64,000 bases of DNA from Burkholderiales bacterium (GCA_036262035.1 DATAJS010000031.1:352642-416641), one strand, 5' to 3'; shown: positions 46,532 to 58,285, counted from the stretch's first letter. Made by a program: numbers and translations. The notes: generated from the sequence alone by a model not told the origin.

Positions 46532-47805
46532 AGCCGAACGTCGATGTCCTGCTGACCGAAAGCTTTGCAGCCGCCATCGCGGCGGCCGATCCGCTGCAGA
46601 TCGTCGGCGAGCACCTGCCGGCCCCGCCGAAAGGGCGTACTCTGATCGTCGGCGCGGGCAAGGCCGCGGCTTCGATGGCGCTCGCGGTCGAGCAGCGCTG
46701 GCCGGCGAATGCGCCGCTCGACGGCCTGGTCGTGACGCGCTATCAGCACGGGCTGCTCACCAACCGCATCACGGTCATCGAAGCGGGCCATCCCGTTCCC
46801 GACGAAGCCGGCGAGCAGGCGGCGCAGGAGATCATGAAGCGCGTGAAGACGCTGACGCGCGACGATCTGCTGCTCGTGCTCGTCTCCGGCGGCGGATCGA
46901 GCCTGCTCTCGCTGCCGGCGGGCGACGTGACGATGGCCGAGCTCAAATCCACGACGCAGGCGCTGCTGCGCTCCGGCGCGCCCATCCAGGACATGAACAC
47001 GGTGCGCAAGCACCTCTCGGCCATCCAGGGCGGACGGCTCGCCGCCGCCTGCCGCGCGCGCGTGCTCGCGCTGGTCGTCTCCGACGTCACCGGCGACGAT
47101 CCCACGCATATCGCCTCCGGTCCGTGCGCGCCGGATCCGACGACGTATCGGGATGCGCTCGACATCCTCGAGCGTTCCGGCGTAAAGCCGCCGCCGGCGG
47201 TCAAACGCCACCTCGAGCGAGGCGCGGCGGGCGAGATCCCCGAGACGCCCAAACCCGGCGATGCGGTTTTCAAGCGCGTCGAGAATCGCGTCATCGCGAC
47301 CGCGCATCGCTCGCTCGAAGCGGCGGCGGGCTACTTCTCGGAGCAAGGCATACAGCCCGTCGTGCTCGGTGACTCGGTCACGGGTGAAGCGCGCGAGGTG
47401 GCGAAGGTCTACGGCGCGCTCGTGCGCGAGATCAGGGCGCACGGCGGGCCATGGAAGCGGCCGGTCGCGCTGATCTCGGGCGGCGAATGTACAGTGACCG
47501 TCCGGGGCGAAGGCCGCGGCGGACGCTGCGCCGAGTTCCTGCTGTCGCTCGCGATCGACCTCGACGGCGCCGCCGACGTGCACGCGCTCGCGGCGGACAC
47601 CGACGGCATCGACGGCAGCGAGGACAACGCGGGCGCCGTGCTTCACCCGGACTCGCTCGCCAAAGCGCGCGCGAAGAAGGTCGACGCTCCACGCCTGCTC
47701 GACACCAACGACGCCTATACGTTCTTTTCGGCGATCGGCGCGCTCGTCGTCACCGGTCCTACGCGCACGAACGTCAACGACTACCGGGTCATCCTGGTCC
47801 TGTAG
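46528..47805 (+). CDS. glycerate kinase, GckA/TtuD type
   Basis: 425 residues from GTG 46528, overlapping the uvrA stop as GTGA. DUF4147/MOFRL two-domain architecture: [48 protein letters not shown], then [24 protein letters not shown] and [16 protein letters not shown] in the C-terminal MOFRL domain. It phosphorylates D-glycerate to 2-phosphoglycerate. No other tartrate or glycerate genes are beside it. Confidence 0.9.
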   Translation: MKPNVDVLLTESFAAAIAAADPLQIVGEHLPAPPKGRTLIVGAGKAAASMALAVEQRWPANAPLDGLVVTRYQHGLLTNRITVIEAGHPVPDEAGEQAAQEIMKRVKTLTRDDLLLVLVSGGGSSLLSLPAGDVTMAELKSTTQALLRSGAPIQDMNTVRKHLSAIQGGRLAAACRARVLALVVSDVTGDDPTHIASGPCAPDPTTYRDALDILERSGVKPPPAVKRHLERGAAGEIPETPKPGDAVFKRVENRVIATAHRSLEAAAGYFSEQGIQPVVLGDSVTGEAREVAKVYGALVREIRAHGGPWKRPVALISGGECTVTVRGEGRGGRCAEFLLSLAIDLDGAADVHALAADTDGIDGSEDNAGAVLHPDSLAKARAKKVDAPRLLDTNDAYTFFSAIGALVVTGPTRTNVNDYRVILVL

Positions 47806-47812
47806 GCGCCGC

Positions 47813-48367
47813 TCAGCCGATGTCGAGACCGGGCTGCGTGCCGACGTCGTAGATGAGGTCGTCCCCCTCGATACGCGCCTCCGTGCGCAGCGCGTGCGCC
47901 TTGGGCCCCGACGGGCCGATGACGTGCCGCACCTCGACGCCGTGCGCGACGAGGAAGTCCGAGATCATGTAGCGGTGGCACTGCCACGGCAGGCGCTCGG
48001 CGCACATGATCGCGGGGCGCTCGTCGCGCGCGATCTCGAGCAGCCTCGCGATGCCCTCGTGGAATTCGGCGCTCTGCATGTGATCCGCATACGCGCGGAA
48101 GCTCTCGTTGCGCATCGCCACGTGCGGCGTATCCTTGCGCGCCCGGCGACGGCCGCCGAGCGCCTGGCCTTCCCACACGTACTCGATGTGCCGCTTCGGC
48201 AGCGACTTCTCCAGCTCGCCGCGGCCGAAGTGCGGGTGCCGGCGTGAGCCGGGGAACATCCGGACGTCGACGAGGCAGCCGACCCCGTTCTGCTTCAGCA
48301 GCTCGACGAGCTCCTCCAGCGGCCGGTTGCCGTGGCCGATGGTATAGACGGTGGTCGCGTCGATCAT
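47813..48367 (-). CDS. DUF488 family protein
   Basis: 184 residues from ATG 48367, which overlaps the upstream M15 stop as ATGA; the frame is open upstream. N-terminal VYTIGHGNRPLEELVELL and central CAERLPWQCHRYMISDFL (with the CxxxxxxxCHR pattern) are the DUF488 signature. The function is unknown; members occur near DNA-repair and housekeeping genes. It converges on glycerate kinase 7 bp away. Confidence 0.9.
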   Translation of the reverse strand: MIDATTVYTIGHGNRPLEELVELLKQNGVGCLVDVRMFPGSRRHPHFGRGELEKSLPKRHIEYVWEGQALGGRRRARKDTPHVAMRNESFRAYADHMQSAEFHEGIARLLEIARDERPAIMCAERLPWQCHRYMISDFLVAHGVEVRHVIGPSGPKAHALRTEARIEGDDLIYDVGTQPGLDIG

Positions 48368-49059
48368 GCGATCGCTGTCGATTCCGGCGGATCGACGTCG
48401 GCGACGTAGCGCGCGTGCAGCGCGTCGATGCGCCCGAGCACGATCTCCTTGCCGAGCATGTCGCTGCCGGCGACCGCGTCGCGCAGGAGCGCGGGCGTGA
48501 GCGCCGCGAGCGCAGGCTGCGCCACGGCCGCATAGCTCAGGTGCCAGGCCTCGGGGTGCACACCGCCGCGGAACGTGCGATACGGGCGGAAGAAGCCGTA
48601 CCGCGCCATGTTCGCGTCGAGCCAGCGGTGGAGCCGGTGAAACACGCCGCCGGGCTCGCATTCGGAAGGCAGGAGCTGCACCGTGTAGCCTTCGGGCAGC
48701 GCGGCGCTGTCGACCACGTCGATCTCGGTGCCCCAGTGATGGCGGCTCCCGCCGGGCAGCGCGCTCCAGCAGAGGATCGCTTCCATGAGCTCTTCGGGCG
48801 CGAGCGCCGCGTGCTCGCGCGCATTGCCGGCGGCGTCGTACAGCGTGCGCTCGCCGCGCCACTTGAGGTTCCAGATGCGCTGCTGCGCCTCGAAATCGCG
48901 AAAGGCGCTGGTGATCGCCATGTCGATGCCGGCGCCCGCCGCGTCCTGCTTCATCGCGAGGAAGGCTTCCAGCGCTTCAGGGTGGACTGCCGCTTTCAGG
49001 TCGTCGCGCTGGACGACATGGCTGCGCGACCTGCCGGTCAGCTCGAGCTGGTTCAACAT
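48364..49059 (-). CDS. M15-family peptidase (D-Ala-D-Ala carboxypeptidase-like)
   Basis: 231 residues. Zinc-binding pattern SRHHWGTEIDV (His and Asp) and the later EAWHLSY (Glu and His) are those of VanY/DacB-type M15 peptidases, which trim peptidoglycan peptides. No signal peptide is obvious at this start, which is unusual for a wall enzyme; a different substrate or a leaderless route is possible. The gene overlaps DUF488 by 4 bp. Confidence 0.82.
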   Translation of the reverse strand: MLNQLELTGRSRSHVVQRDDLKAAVHPEALEAFLAMKQDAAGAGIDMAITSAFRDFEAQQRIWNLKWRGERTLYDAAGNAREHAALAPEELMEAILCWSALPGGSRHHWGTEIDVVDSAALPEGYTVQLLPSECEPGGVFHRLHRWLDANMARYGFFRPYRTFRGGVHPEAWHLSYAAVAQPALAALTPALLRDAVAGSDMLGKEIVLGRIDALHARYVADVDPPESTAIA

Positions 49060-49162
49060 AAGACGATTCTAGGAGAAGCGAAGAACGACATGTAGCGCCG
49101 CCAGGGGCATAAGCGCGCCGTTGCAGGCCGAAGCGGCGGTGCAGACCTTTCCGGCCGGCCAT

Positions 49163-49187
49163 AAAAAAAAGCCGGCGAAGCCGGCTT
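49163..49187 (-). terminator. Rho-independent terminator of the ribosomal superoperon
   Basis: AAGCCGGC (80–87 side) and GCCGGCTT arms around a GAA loop (49169–49187), followed on the minus strand by eight U (49163–49170). It closes the alpha operon after rplQ. Confidence 0.9.
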
Positions 49188-49208
49188 CTTTCATCAGCGT
49201 TGGGCGGT

Positions 49209-49622
49209 TCAGGCCCCGGCTTCCGCCGGCTGCTTCGTCTCTTCGGTTTCGACTTCGCTTTCCTCCGGACGGTCCACCAGCTCGACCAGCGCCATCGGCG
49301 CGTTGTCGCCCTTGCGGAAGCCGAACTTGAGGATGCGCGTGTAGCCGCCGTTGCGCTTGGCGTAGCGCGGGCCGATCTCGTCGAACAGCTTCACCACCAT
49401 GTCGCGGTCGCGCAGGCGGTTGAACGCGAGGCGGCGGTTGGCGAGCGACGGCGCCTTGCCGAGCGTGATGATCGGCTCGACGACGCGGCGCAGCTCCTTG
49501 GCCTTCGGCAGCGTGGTCTTGATGAGCTCGTGCTTGAGCAGCGAGCACGTCATGTTCCGCAGCATCGCGAGACGATGGCTGCTCGTGCGGTTGAGCTTAC
49601 GTAGCCCGTGACGGTGACGCAT
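49209..49622 (-). CDS. rplQ: 50S ribosomal protein L17
   Basis: 137 residues, beginning [20 protein letters not shown], the normal L17 N-terminus. It binds 23S rRNA near the polypeptide exit tunnel. An acidic tail of about 20 residues ([18 protein letters not shown]) extends past the family's usual end. It is the last gene of the alpha operon, 11 bp after rpoA, and is followed by the terminator. Confidence 0.98.
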   Translation of the reverse strand: MRHRHGLRKLNRTSSHRLAMLRNMTCSLLKHELIKTTLPKAKELRRVVEPIITLGKAPSLANRRLAFNRLRDRDMVVKLFDEIGPRYAKRNGGYTRILKFGFRKGDNAPMALVELVDRPEESEVETEETKQPAEAGA

Positions 49623-49633
49623 GATCGTTTTCC

Positions 49634-50611
49634 TTAGACTTTTTCGAGACCGGCGGGCGGCCAGTTCTCGAGCTTCATGCCGAGCGTGAGACCGCGCGAC
49701 GCGAGCACTTCCTTGATCTCGTTGAGCGACTTGCGGCCGAGGTTCGGGGTCTTCAGAAGCTCGGTCTCGGTGCGCTGGATGAGATCGCCGATGTAGTAGA
49801 TGTTCTCGGCCTTCAGGCAGTTGGCCGAGCGCACGGTGAGCTCGAGGTCGTCGACCGGGCGCAGCAGCACCGGGTCGATCTGGGTCGCTTTCTTCTCCTC
49901 GATCTGCGCGGGCATGCCCTTCAGATCGGCGAAGACCGAAAGCTGCTCGACCAGGATGCGGGCGGCGTAGCGCACCGCTTCCTCGGGCTCGATCGCGCCG
50001 TTGGTCTCGATGTCCATGATCAGCTTGTCGAGGTCGGTGCGCTGCTCGACGCGGGCGGACTCGACCGAGTAGCTGACGCGGCGGACCGGGCTGAAGGACG
50101 CGTCGAGCATGATGCTGCCGACGGTGCGGCCTTCGTCGCCGGTCTTGCGGCTGGTCGCGGCGAGATAGCCGCGGCCCTGCTCGACCTTGATCTGCATGTC
50201 GAGCTTGCCGCCGGGCGCGAGGTGCGCGATGACGTGATCGGGATTGACGATCTCGACGTCGTGCTGCTGCTCGATGTCGCCCGCCGTCACGACGCCTTCA
50301 CCGGACTTCTTGAGGTTGAGGGTCGCTTCGTCGCGGCCGTGCATCTTGAGCACGACACCCTTGAGATTCAGCAGGATGTCGACGACGTCTTCCTGGACGC
50401 CGTCGATCGTGGAGTACTCGTGCAGCACGCCAGCCATCTTGACCTCGGTGGCGGCGTAGCCGGGCATCGAGGAGAGCAGCGTGCGGCGCAGTGCGTTGCC
50501 CAGCGTGTGGCCGTAGCCGCGCTCGAAAGGCTCCATGGTGAGCCGGGCGTGGAACGGCGACAGGTTCTGGACATCGATGATGCGAGGCTTCAGAAAGGCG
50601 CTGCTGGCCAT
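49634..50611 (-). CDS. rpoA: DNA-directed RNA polymerase alpha subunit
   Basis: 325 residues. The N-terminal assembly domain (about 1–230) and the C-terminal DNA- and activator-binding domain (about 245–325, [28 protein letters not shown]) are complete. ATG 50611 follows AAGAGG. Two alpha subunits start RNA polymerase assembly. It lies between rpsD and rplQ as in other proteobacteria. Confidence 0.98.
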   Translation of the reverse strand: MASSAFLKPRIIDVQNLSPFHARLTMEPFERGYGHTLGNALRRTLLSSMPGYAATEVKMAGVLHEYSTIDGVQEDVVDILLNLKGVVLKMHGRDEATLNLKKSGEGVVTAGDIEQQHDVEIVNPDHVIAHLAPGGKLDMQIKVEQGRGYLAATSRKTGDEGRTVGSIMLDASFSPVRRVSYSVESARVEQRTDLDKLIMDIETNGAIEPEEAVRYAARILVEQLSVFADLKGMPAQIEEKKATQIDPVLLRPVDDLELTVRSANCLKAENIYYIGDLIQRTETELLKTPNLGRKSLNEIKEVLASRGLTLGMKLENWPPAGLEKV

Positions 50612-50632
50612 ATAGTGGGGACCTCTTTCGGA

Positions 50633-51259
50633 TTACTTCGAGTAGAGTTCGACGACGAGCGATTCGTTGATCGTCGACGACAGCTCCGAGCGCTGCGGGC
50701 GCGCCTTGAACGTGCCCTTGAGAGCGGCGACGTCGACTTCCACCCATTCGGGCAGGCCGCGCGACGTGGCGGCTTCGGCCGCCGACTTGATGCGCAGCTG
50801 GTCTTTAGAGCCCTGCGCGACTTCGATCACGTCGCCCGGACGGCACTGATACGACGGGATGTTCACCCGCTTGCCGTTCACCAGGATGCCGTTGTGGCGC
50901 ACGACCTGGCGCGCTTCGGTGCGCGAGCCGCCGAAGCCCATGCGATAGCAGACGTTGTCGAGGCGGCCTTCGAGGATCTGCAGCAGCGCTTCACCCGTGA
51001 CGCCCCTCGATGCAGCCGCCGCCTTGTAGTTCAGGCGGAACTGACGCTCGAGCACGCCGTAGGTGCGGCGGACCTTCTGCTTCTCGCGAAGCTGCACGCC
51101 GTAGCCCGACAGGCGCGTGTTCTTCTGCCCGTGCTGGCCGGGCGGATAGTTGCGGCGCTCGATGGCGCACTTGTCGGTGAAGCACTTCTCCGCCTTCAGG
51201 AAAAGCTTCTCGCCTTCCCGGCGGCACTGACGGCAGCGCGCGTCCAGATTTCTTGCCAA
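50633..51259 (-). CDS. rpsD: 30S ribosomal protein S4
   Basis: 208 residues from TTG 51259 (codon TTG then GCAAGA), a rare start. Two zinc-like cysteines are present in CRQCRREG. The S4 RNA-binding domain ([27 protein letters not shown]) is intact. It starts 30S assembly and in E. coli represses the alpha operon; the same role is plausible here. Confidence 0.97.
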   Translation of the reverse strand: MARNLDARCRQCRREGEKLFLKAEKCFTDKCAIERRNYPPGQHGQKNTRLSGYGVQLREKQKVRRTYGVLERQFRLNYKAAAASRGVTGEALLQILEGRLDNVCYRMGFGGSRTEARQVVRHNGILVNGKRVNIPSYQCRPGDVIEVAQGSKDQLRIKSAAEAATSRGLPEWVEVDVAALKGTFKARPQRSELSSTINESLVVELYSK

Positions 51260-51271
51260 GTTGCGTTCTCC

Positions 51272-51661
51272 TTAGATACGGTGCTTTTTCGGCGGACGGC
51301 AGCCGTTGTGCGGCACCGGGGTCACGTCCGAAATGCTGGTGATCTTGAAGCCGACGGCGTTCAACGCGCGCACGGCCGATTCGCGGCCGGGGCCGGGGCC
51401 CTTGATCCGCACTTCGATGTTCTTCACGCCCGATTCGGCTGCGAGGCGGCCGGCCTGCTCGGCGGCGACCTGCGCGGCGAACGGGGTCGACTTGCGCGAG
51501 CCCTTGAAGCCGTTGCTGCCGCAGGTGGCCCACGCGAGCGCGTTGCCCTGACGGTCGGTGATCGTCACGATCGTGTTGTTGAAAGAAGCGTGAATGTGGG
51601 CGATGCCTTCCGCCACATTCTTCCGGACCTTCTTGCGCACGCGGGTGCTTTGCTTAGCCAT
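51272..51661 (-). CDS. rpsK: 30S ribosomal protein S11
   Basis: 129 residues with the family core [24 protein letters not shown] and the C-terminal [11 protein letters not shown]. It forms the platform of the 30S subunit near the mRNA exit and the Shine–Dalgarno helix. ATG 51661; followed by rpsD 12 bp later. Confidence 0.98.
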   Translation of the reverse strand: MAKQSTRVRKKVRKNVAEGIAHIHASFNNTIVTITDRQGNALAWATCGSNGFKGSRKSTPFAAQVAAEQAGRLAAESGVKNIEVRIKGPGPGRESAVRALNAVGFKITSISDVTPVPHNGCRPPKKHRI

Positions 51662-51709
51662 GAGCTTGAATCGCCTTTGATAGTCTTGCCGACGTCAATC
51701 GTGCTTCCG

Positions 51710-52084
51710 TTACGCGGGTGCGCGCTGGAGCTTGACGGCGCCTTTACGCGGACCCTTGCGGGTGCGCGCGTTGGTGCGGGTGCGCTGGCCGCGCACGGGA
51801 AGGCCCGCGCGATGGCGCTTGCCGCGCCACGTGCCGAGGTCCATCAGCCGCTTGATGTTCATCGACACTTCGCGGCGGAGGTCACCTTCGGTCGTGAACT
51901 TGGTGACTTGTTCCCGCAGCTTGTCCATGTCGTTGTCCGACAGGTCCTTGATCTTGGTCGTGCCTGCGATGCCGGCGCGCTCGCAGATCACCTTCGCGCG
52001 GGAACGGCCGATACCGTAGATCACGGTCAGCGCGATGTTCGCGTGCTGCTGGTTCGGGATGTTGACGCCACCTATGCGGGCCAT
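51710..52084 (-). CDS. rpsM: 30S ribosomal protein S13
   Basis: 124 residues. The N-terminal [26 protein letters not shown] and the basic C-terminal tail [19 protein letters not shown] are typical. It sits in the 30S head, contacts L5 across subunits and touches P-site tRNA. It is the first gene behind the alpha promoter. Confidence 0.98.
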   Translation of the reverse strand: MARIGGVNIPNQQHANIALTVIYGIGRSRAKVICERAGIAGTTKIKDLSDNDMDKLREQVTKFTTEGDLRREVSMNIKRLMDLGTWRGKRHRAGLPVRGQRTRTNARTRKGPRKGAVKLQRAPA

Positions 52085-52129
52085 GCTGTCCTACCTCTTA
52101 TCTCGCCGCCCCCGAAGGGAAAACCGGCA

Positions 52130-52158
52130 ATTATAACGAAAATTTGGTTGCTTTCCAA
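52130..52158 (-). promoter_or_regulatory. sigma70-type promoter of the alpha operon
   Basis: On the minus strand TTGGAA (52153–52158), 17 bp, TATAAT (52130–52135), ending 46 bp before rpsM. This is the strongest promoter-like match in the window. A hairpin GGACCGCGTAGCGGTCC (52199–52215) lies upstream, after rpmJ. Confidence 0.8.
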
Positions 52159-52235
52159 TAACTTATCTAGCCTGCGTCGCGCCGCGGGGTGCGCGGCGAG
52201 GACCGCGTAGCGGTCCGAAGCAACGGCGCAGGCCT

Positions 52236-52352
52236 TCAGCCCTGGCGCTGCTTGTGGCGGGGATCCTTGGAGCAGATCACCCGGACCACGCCGTTGCGCT
52301 TGATCACCTTGCAGTTGCGGCAGATCCGCTTAACCGATGCCAGTACTTTCAT
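52236..52352 (-). CDS. rpmJ: 50S ribosomal protein L36
   Basis: 38 residues from ATG 52352. Zinc ribbon with Cys11, Cys14, Cys27 and His33 (zinc-binding type). It binds 23S rRNA late in assembly. It is separated from infA by the heptad repeat element at 52372–52445 and from rpsM by 151 bp containing the alpha promoter. Confidence 0.97.
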   Translation of the reverse strand: MKVLASVKRICRNCKVIKRNGVVRVICSKDPRHKQRQG

Positions 52353-52371
52353 AATGCTTCCTCTATCGATT

Positions 52372-52445
52372 TTGAGTGAGACGTGACATGTGAAACGTGA
52401 TGAAACCGGTGCCGCCTTCACGTCTCACGTTTCACTTTTCACATT
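52372..52445. repeat. GTGAAAC heptad palindrome, copy A
   Basis: Left arm made of GTGAGAC/GTGACAT/GTGAAAC units and right arm of the complementary GTTTCAC/TTTTCAC/ATTTCAC units, in the infA–rpmJ gap. The inner loop has CCGGTGCCGCC. No coding content. See copies at 63331 and 63749. Confidence 0.8.
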
Positions 52446-52663
52446 TCACTTCGCCCTGAACACGATGCGGCCGCGCGTGAGGTCGTAGGGGGTAAGCTCC
52501 ACCGTGACCTTGTCCCCCGGCAGGATGCGGATGTAGTGCATGCGCATCTTGCCCGAGATGTGTCCGAGTACGATGTGACCGTTCTCGAGCTTCACCCTGA
52601 ATGTTGCGTTCGGCAGGGTTTCGACGATCTCGCCCTGCATCTGTATGGTTTCTTCTTTCGACA

Positions 52664-52664
<1 letters not shown>
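52446..52664 (-). CDS. infA: translation initiation factor IF-1
   Basis: 72 residues from ATG 52664. The whole protein is the S1-like OB fold ([38 protein letters not shown]). It occupies the A site in initiation with IF2 and IF3. The start overlaps the secY stop as TAATG. Its place between secY and rpmJ is normal for this group. Confidence 0.97.
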
Positions 52665-53995
<1,331 letters not shown>

Positions 53996-53997
53996 GC

Positions 53998-54495
53998 TTA
54001 CTTAGCCTCCGGCTGGGCCGCCGGCTTCTTCTGGAGCTTGCCGGCCGGCGCTTTCTCGGCCGGGGCTTCGATGCTGCCGCCCGCGGCTTCGATCGCGGCG
54101 CGCGCGCCCTTGGTGACGCCCAGACCCTTGACCGCGACCTTGCGCGAGATCTCGCCCGACAGGATCACTTTCGCGCGCGTCGCGAGGTGCGGGACGACGC
54201 CCGCCTTCTTCAGCGCGGCGAGGTCGATGACGTCGCCGTCGACCTTCGCCAGATCGCCGAGCCGCACTTCGGCCTTGTCGTCCGCAGCGAACGAAACGAA
54301 TCCGCGCTTCGGCAGGCGGCGCTGCAGCGGCATCTGACCGCCTTCGAAACCGACTTTGTGAAAGCCGCCGGCACGCGCCTTCTGGCCCTTGTGGCCGCGA
54401 CCCGCGGTCTTGCCGAGGCCGCTGCCGATGCCGCGTCCGACGCGTCGCTTGGCGTGCTTGGCGCCCGCTGCGGGCTTGAGATTGTTCAGTTCCAT
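53998..54495 (-). CDS. rplO: 50S ribosomal protein L15
   Basis: 165 residues; the conserved core ([38 protein letters not shown]) is normal. The last 20 or so residues are an Ala/Lys/Pro-rich tail beyond the usual length of about 144. L15 is a late-assembly scaffold protein of the large subunit. Confidence 0.97.
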   Translation of the reverse strand: MELNNLKPAAGAKHAKRRVGRGIGSGLGKTAGRGHKGQKARAGGFHKVGFEGGQMPLQRRLPKRGFVSFAADDKAEVRLGDLAKVDGDVIDLAALKKAGVVPHLATRAKVILSGEISRKVAVKGLGVTKGARAAIEAAGGSIEAPAEKAPAGKLQKKPAAQPEAK

Positions 54496-54499
54496 CTTC

Positions 54500-54685
54500 T
54501 TAGCCTTCCACCTTTAGGAGGTAGGAAACCTTGTTGATCATGCCGCGGTTCGCCGGCGTGTCGAGCACTTCGGCGCTGCTCATGCGGCGGCGCAGGCCGA
54601 GGCCGCGCACGCACTGTCGATGCTCGGGCTTGGTGCCGATGAGACTCTTCACCAGCGTGACTTTGATCTTCTTGCCTTCGGCCAT
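54500..54685 (-). CDS. rpmD: 50S ribosomal protein L30
   Basis: 61 residues from ATG 54685. Starts [20 protein letters not shown] and ends [12 protein letters not shown]. Normal length. It lies 2 bp after the rpsE stop. Confidence 0.97.
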   Translation of the reverse strand: MAEGKKIKVTLVKSLIGTKPEHRQCVRGLGLRRRMSSAEVLDTPANRGMINKVSYLLKVEG

Positions 54686-54687
54686 GA

Positions 54688-55212
54688 TTACCCCGTGATT
54701 TCTTCGACCGACTTGCCGCGCTTGGCGGCGATCGCGGCCGGCGTGTTCATCGCGGTGAGCCCGTTGATCGTCGCGCGCACGACGTTGTACGGGTTGGTGG
54801 AGCCCAGGCACTTCGAGAGGATGTTGGTGACGCCCATCACTTCGAGCACCGCGCGCACCGGACCGCCGGCGATGATGCCCGTACCTTCGGAAGCCGGCTG
54901 CATGTAGACGCGCGCCGCGCCGTGACGGCCGACCACCTGGTGCTGCAGCGTGCCGTTCTTCAGCGAGACCTTGACCATCTTGCGGCGCGCTTCTTCCATC
55001 GCCTTCTGCACCGCGACCGGCACTTCACGCGCCTTGCCCTTGCCCATGCCTATACCGCCGTCGCCGTCGCCGACCACCGCGAGCGCCGCGAAGCCGAGCA
55101 CACGGCCGCCCTTCACCACCTTGGTGACGCGGTTGACCGCGACCATCTTCTCGCGAAGACCGTCGGAGCGCTCTTCGCCGGTTTGCATCTTACCTGCTTG
55201 AATTTTCGCCAT
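54688..55212 (-). CDS. rpsE: 30S ribosomal protein S5
   Basis: 174 residues. Double-stranded RNA-binding domain ([33 protein letters not shown]) and C-terminal domain normal. S5 acts in decoding fidelity and mRNA entry. Followed 2 bp later by rpmD. Confidence 0.98.
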   Translation of the reverse strand: MAKIQAGKMQTGEERSDGLREKMVAVNRVTKVVKGGRVLGFAALAVVGDGDGGIGMGKGKAREVPVAVQKAMEEARRKMVKVSLKNGTLQHQVVGRHGAARVYMQPASEGTGIIAGGPVRAVLEVMGVTNILSKCLGSTNPYNVVRATINGLTAMNTPAAIAAKRGKSVEEITG

Positions 55213-55223
55213 GGGGGGTCCGC

Positions 55224-55580
55224 TTAAAACTTCAGGCCGGCTTCACGCGCGGCTTCGGCCAGCGCTTTCACGCGGCCATGGAATTTGTAACCCGAGCGGT
55301 CGAACGCGACCTCGGTGATGCCGGCCGCTTTCGCGCGCTCTGCGATGCGCTTGCCGATCTCGGCTGCCGCCGAGACGTTGCCGCCGTTCTTCACGGAGGC
55401 GCGCAGCTCCTTCTCCGCGGTCGACGCGCTCGCGAGCACCTTCGACGCGGTGGCGTCGATCACCTGCGCGTAGATGTGCGCGTTCGAACGGTGCACCGTG
55501 AGCCGCACGGCTCGCTGCTGGCGGATCTTGGCGCGGGTTGCCTTGGCGCGCCGGACGCGCGATTCGATCTTGTCGCTCAT
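55224..55580 (-). CDS. rplR: 50S ribosomal protein L18
   Basis: 118 residues; [17 protein letters not shown] and the C-terminal [26 protein letters not shown] are typical. It binds 5S rRNA with L5 and L25 and joins it to the large subunit. Confidence 0.98.
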   Translation of the reverse strand: MSDKIESRVRRAKATRAKIRQQRAVRLTVHRSNAHIYAQVIDATASKVLASASTAEKELRASVKNGGNVSAAAEIGKRIAERAKAAGITEVAFDRSGYKFHGRVKALAEAAREAGLKF

Positions 55581-55592
55581 AGTCTATGCGCC

Positions 55593-56126
55593 TTACTTCT
55601 TCTTCGTTTCCTTGAGCACGATCCGCTCGTCGGCGTAGCGCACGCCCTTGCCCTTGTAAGGCTCGGGAGCGCGGTACGCGCGCACTTCGGCGGCCACCTG
55701 GCCGACGACCTGCTTATCGGTGCCCTTGATGAGGATTTCGGTCTGCGTCGGTGTCTCGGCCTTGACGCCCTGCGGAAGCTGGTGCACCACCGGATGCGAG
55801 TAACCGAGCGTGAGGTTGAGCTTGTCGCCCTGCGCCTGCGCGCGGTAGCCGACGCCGACCAGCGTGAGCTTCTTCTCGAAGCCCTTGGTGACGCCCTGGA
55901 CCATGTTCGCGACGATCGCGCGAGTCGTGCCCGAGAGCGCGTTCGCCTGGCGCGAGTTGTCGTTCACTTTGAACTCGAGGCGGTTGTCGACGCGCTCGAT
56001 CTTCACCTTGGGCGAGACCGCCTGCGTCAGCGTGCCGAGCGGCCCCTTCACCGAGATCCTGTCGTAGTCGACCTTGATCTCGACCTTCTCGGGAATGTCG
56101 ACCGGGTAATTCGCTATACGGGACAT
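55593..56126 (-). CDS. rplF: 50S ribosomal protein L6
   Basis: 177 residues; two tandem L6 domains, with C-terminal [21 protein letters not shown]. It binds near the sarcin–ricin loop at the factor-binding site. Confidence 0.98.
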   Translation of the reverse strand: MSRIANYPVDIPEKVEIKVDYDRISVKGPLGTLTQAVSPKVKIERVDNRLEFKVNDNSRQANALSGTTRAIVANMVQGVTKGFEKKLTLVGVGYRAQAQGDKLNLTLGYSHPVVHQLPQGVKAETPTQTEILIKGTDKQVVGQVAAEVRAYRAPEPYKGKGVRYADERIVLKETKKK

Positions 56127-56139
56127 GATTCGCTCTCTC

Positions 56140-56535
56140 TCACGCGACGATGCACAGCACTTCGCCGCCGACGCCGAGACCCCGCGCCTTGCGATCGGTC
56201 ATCACGCCTTTCGACGTGGACACGATGGCGACGCCGAGGCCGTTCATGACCTGCGGGATCTCCTTGGTGCCCTTGTAGATGCGAAGGCCGGGACGGCTCA
56301 CGCGCTCGATCTTCTCGATCACGGGGCGGCCCGCGTAGTACTTCAGGCTGATCTCGAGCTCGCGCTTGCCGCTCTGGTCGCGCACGGCGTAGTCGTCGAT
56401 GTAGCCCTCGTCCTTCAGGACCTGGGCGATCGAGGACTTCAGCTTCGAAGCCGGCATTGCCACCGACTGTTTTTCCGACAGCTGCGCATTGCGGATGCGC
56501 GTGAGCATGTCGGAGATGGGGTCACTCATACTCAT
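56140..56535 (-). CDS. rpsH: 30S ribosomal protein S8
   Basis: 131 residues with normal [18 protein letters not shown] and [13 protein letters not shown]...GGEVLCIVA. It is a primary 16S rRNA binder. In E. coli S8 represses the spc operon by binding the L5 message; whether the site exists here was not checked. Confidence 0.98.
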   Translation of the reverse strand: MSMSDPISDMLTRIRNAQLSEKQSVAMPASKLKSSIAQVLKDEGYIDDYAVRDQSGKRELEISLKYYAGRPVIEKIERVSRPGLRIYKGTKEIPQVMNGLGVAIVSTSKGVMTDRKARGLGVGGEVLCIVA

Positions 56536-56554
56536 GCAGTTCTCTCCTGACCTC

Positions 56555-56860
56555 TCACCAGCTCGCCTTGATGACGCCCGGAATCTCGCCGCGCATCGCG
56601 ATCTCGCGCAGCTTGTTGCGCGCCATGCCGAACTTGCGGAAGGTGCCGCGCGGACGGCCGGTGAGCGCGCAGCGGTTGCGCACGCGGACCGGCGACGAGT
56701 CGCGCGGAAGCTTCTGCAGCTTCAGGCGAGCTTCGTATCGCTCCTCCTGGGCGACCTTCGGGTCGTTCGCGATCGCGAGGAGCTCCGCACGCTTCGCGGC
56801 GTACTTCTTCACCGCGTCGCGGCGCTTCTCGTTGCGGTTGACTAATGACGTCTTTGCCAT
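56555..56860 (-). CDS. rpsN: 30S ribosomal protein S14
   Basis: 101 residues from ATG 56860. The long form without the zinc CxxC pairs ([19 protein letters not shown], a single cysteine). It belongs to the 30S head. An in-frame upstream start would add 13 residues and is not preferred. Confidence 0.97.
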   Translation of the reverse strand: MAKTSLVNRNEKRRDAVKKYAAKRAELLAIANDPKVAQEERYEARLKLQKLPRDSSPVRVRNRCALTGRPRGTFRKFGMARNKLREIAMRGEIPGVIKASW

Positions 56861-56867
56861 GAATGCG

Positions 56868-57575
56868 TCAGCTCCTGAACGGGAATTTGAAAGCCGCAAG
56901 CAGCGCCTTGCCTTCTGCGTCGGTCTTCGCGGTGGTCGTGATGGTGATGTTCATCCCGCGGATCGCGTCGATCTTGTCGTACTCGATCTCGGGAAAGATG
57001 ATCTGTTCCTTCACGCCCATGTTGTAGTTGCCGCGGCCGTCGAACGAGCGCGCCGAGATGCCGCGAAAGTCGCGGACGCGGGGCAGCGCGATGTTGACCA
57101 GACGGTCGAGGAACTCGTACATCCGCGCGCCGCGCAGCGTCGCCTTGGCGCCGACCGGGTAGCCTTCGCGGATCTTGAAGTTCGCGACCGACTTGCGCGA
57201 CTTGGTGACGAGCGGCTTCTGACCGACGATCTTCTGCATGTCGGCGACCGCGTTGTCCATGATCTTCTTGTCCGCGACGGCTTCGCCAACGCCCATGTTG
57301 ATCACGATCTTCTCGATGCGCGGCACTTCCATCACGCTCTTGTAGCCGAACTGCTGCGTGAGGTCCTTCATGACCGTCTCGCGGTAGTAGGTCTGCAGGC
57401 GCGCGGGCTCCTTCGGACCGGAAGGACGCTCGTCGACCGCGGCGTCGGCGGCCTTCTGCTCGGGCGCGCCCTTGCCCTTCTTGGGCTGCTTGGCTTCACC
57501 GCCCGCGGGCTGCTTGCCGCCGCCCGATTTCGCGGGCGCCTTGGCTTTCTTGTCCTTGCTGTCTTTCTCGCTCAT
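56868..57575 (-). CDS. rplE: 50S ribosomal protein L5 with long N-terminal extension
   Basis: 235 residues, whereas the family is about 179. The conserved domain starts near residue 57 ([21 protein letters not shown]). The extra 56 residues are low-complexity, rich in Lys, Ala, Gly and Pro. There is no in-frame ATG, GTG or TTG between the first ATG and the domain, and ATG 57575 has AAGGG upstream, so the extension appears genuine. L5 binds 5S rRNA and contacts S13 across subunits. Confidence 0.96.
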   Translation of the reverse strand: MSEKDSKDKKAKAPAKSGGGKQPAGGEAKQPKKGKGAPEQKAADAAVDERPSGPKEPARLQTYYRETVMKDLTQQFGYKSVMEVPRIEKIVINMGVGEAVADKKIMDNAVADMQKIVGQKPLVTKSRKSVANFKIREGYPVGAKATLRGARMYEFLDRLVNIALPRVRDFRGISARSFDGRGNYNMGVKEQIIFPEIEYDKIDAIRGMNITITTTAKTDAEGKALLAAFKFPFRS

Positions 57576-57585
57576 ACGTCAACCC

Positions 57586-57903
57586 TTATACGTCCACAAC
57601 CTCGCCGTTGGACTTGAAGAACCGAACGCGCTTGCCGTCCTCGAGCGTCCGAACGCCGACGCGGTCGGCTTTCTTCGTGCCCGGGTTCCACAACGCCACG
57701 TTCGAGACGTGCAGCGGCATTTCCTTTTCGACGATACCGCCGGTGAGACCCTTCATCGGGTTCGGCCGCTGGTGCTTCTTCACGCGGTTCGCGCCCTCGA
57801 CGATCACGTGCTCGGCGTCGACGACGCGCAGCACCGTGCCGCGCTTGCCGCGATCCCGGCCCGTGGTGACGACGACGTCGTCGCCTTTCCTGATCTTTTT
57901 CAT
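57586..57903 (-). CDS. rplX: 50S ribosomal protein L24
   Basis: 105 residues; KOW motif near the start ([22 protein letters not shown]). It starts large-subunit assembly. Followed 10 bp later by rplE. Confidence 0.98.
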   Translation of the reverse strand: MKKIRKGDDVVVTTGRDRGKRGTVLRVVDAEHVIVEGANRVKKHQRPNPMKGLTGGIVEKEMPLHVSNVALWNPGTKKADRVGVRTLEDGKRVRFFKSNGEVVDV

Positions 57904-57916
57904 TTCCTGGTTTCCC

Positions 57917-58285
57917 TTACAGCACTTCCGGCGCGAGCGACACGATCTTCATGAAGCGCTCGGTCCGCAGTTCGCGGGTGACCGGCCCGAAGATGCGGGT
58001 GCCGATCGGCTCGAGCTTGGCGTTGAGCAGCACCGCCGCGTTGGAATCGAACTTGACGAGCGAGCCGTCGGCGCGGCGGACACCTTTCGCGGTGCGCACG
58101 ACGACGGCGTTGTAGACCTCGCCCTTCTTGACGCGACCGCGCGGGGCCGCATCCTTCACGCTGACCTTGATGACATCGCCGATGCCGGCGTAACGACGCT
58201 TGGACCCGCCGAGCACCTTGATGCACATCACCTCGCGGGCGCCCGTATTGTCAGCCACGTCCAGAATGGACTGCATTTGTATCAT
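57917..58285 (-). CDS. rplN: 50S ribosomal protein L14
   Basis: 122 residues starting [18 protein letters not shown], the normal L14 start. It forms inter-subunit bridges and binds the silencing factor RsfS. It is the first gene of the spc unit; the 198-bp gap upstream holds a promoter-like sequence. Confidence 0.98.
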   Translation of the reverse strand: MIQMQSILDVADNTGAREVMCIKVLGGSKRRYAGIGDVIKVSVKDAAPRGRVKKGEVYNAVVVRTAKGVRRADGSLVKFDSNAAVLLNAKLEPIGTRIFGPVTRELRTERFMKIVSLAPEVL

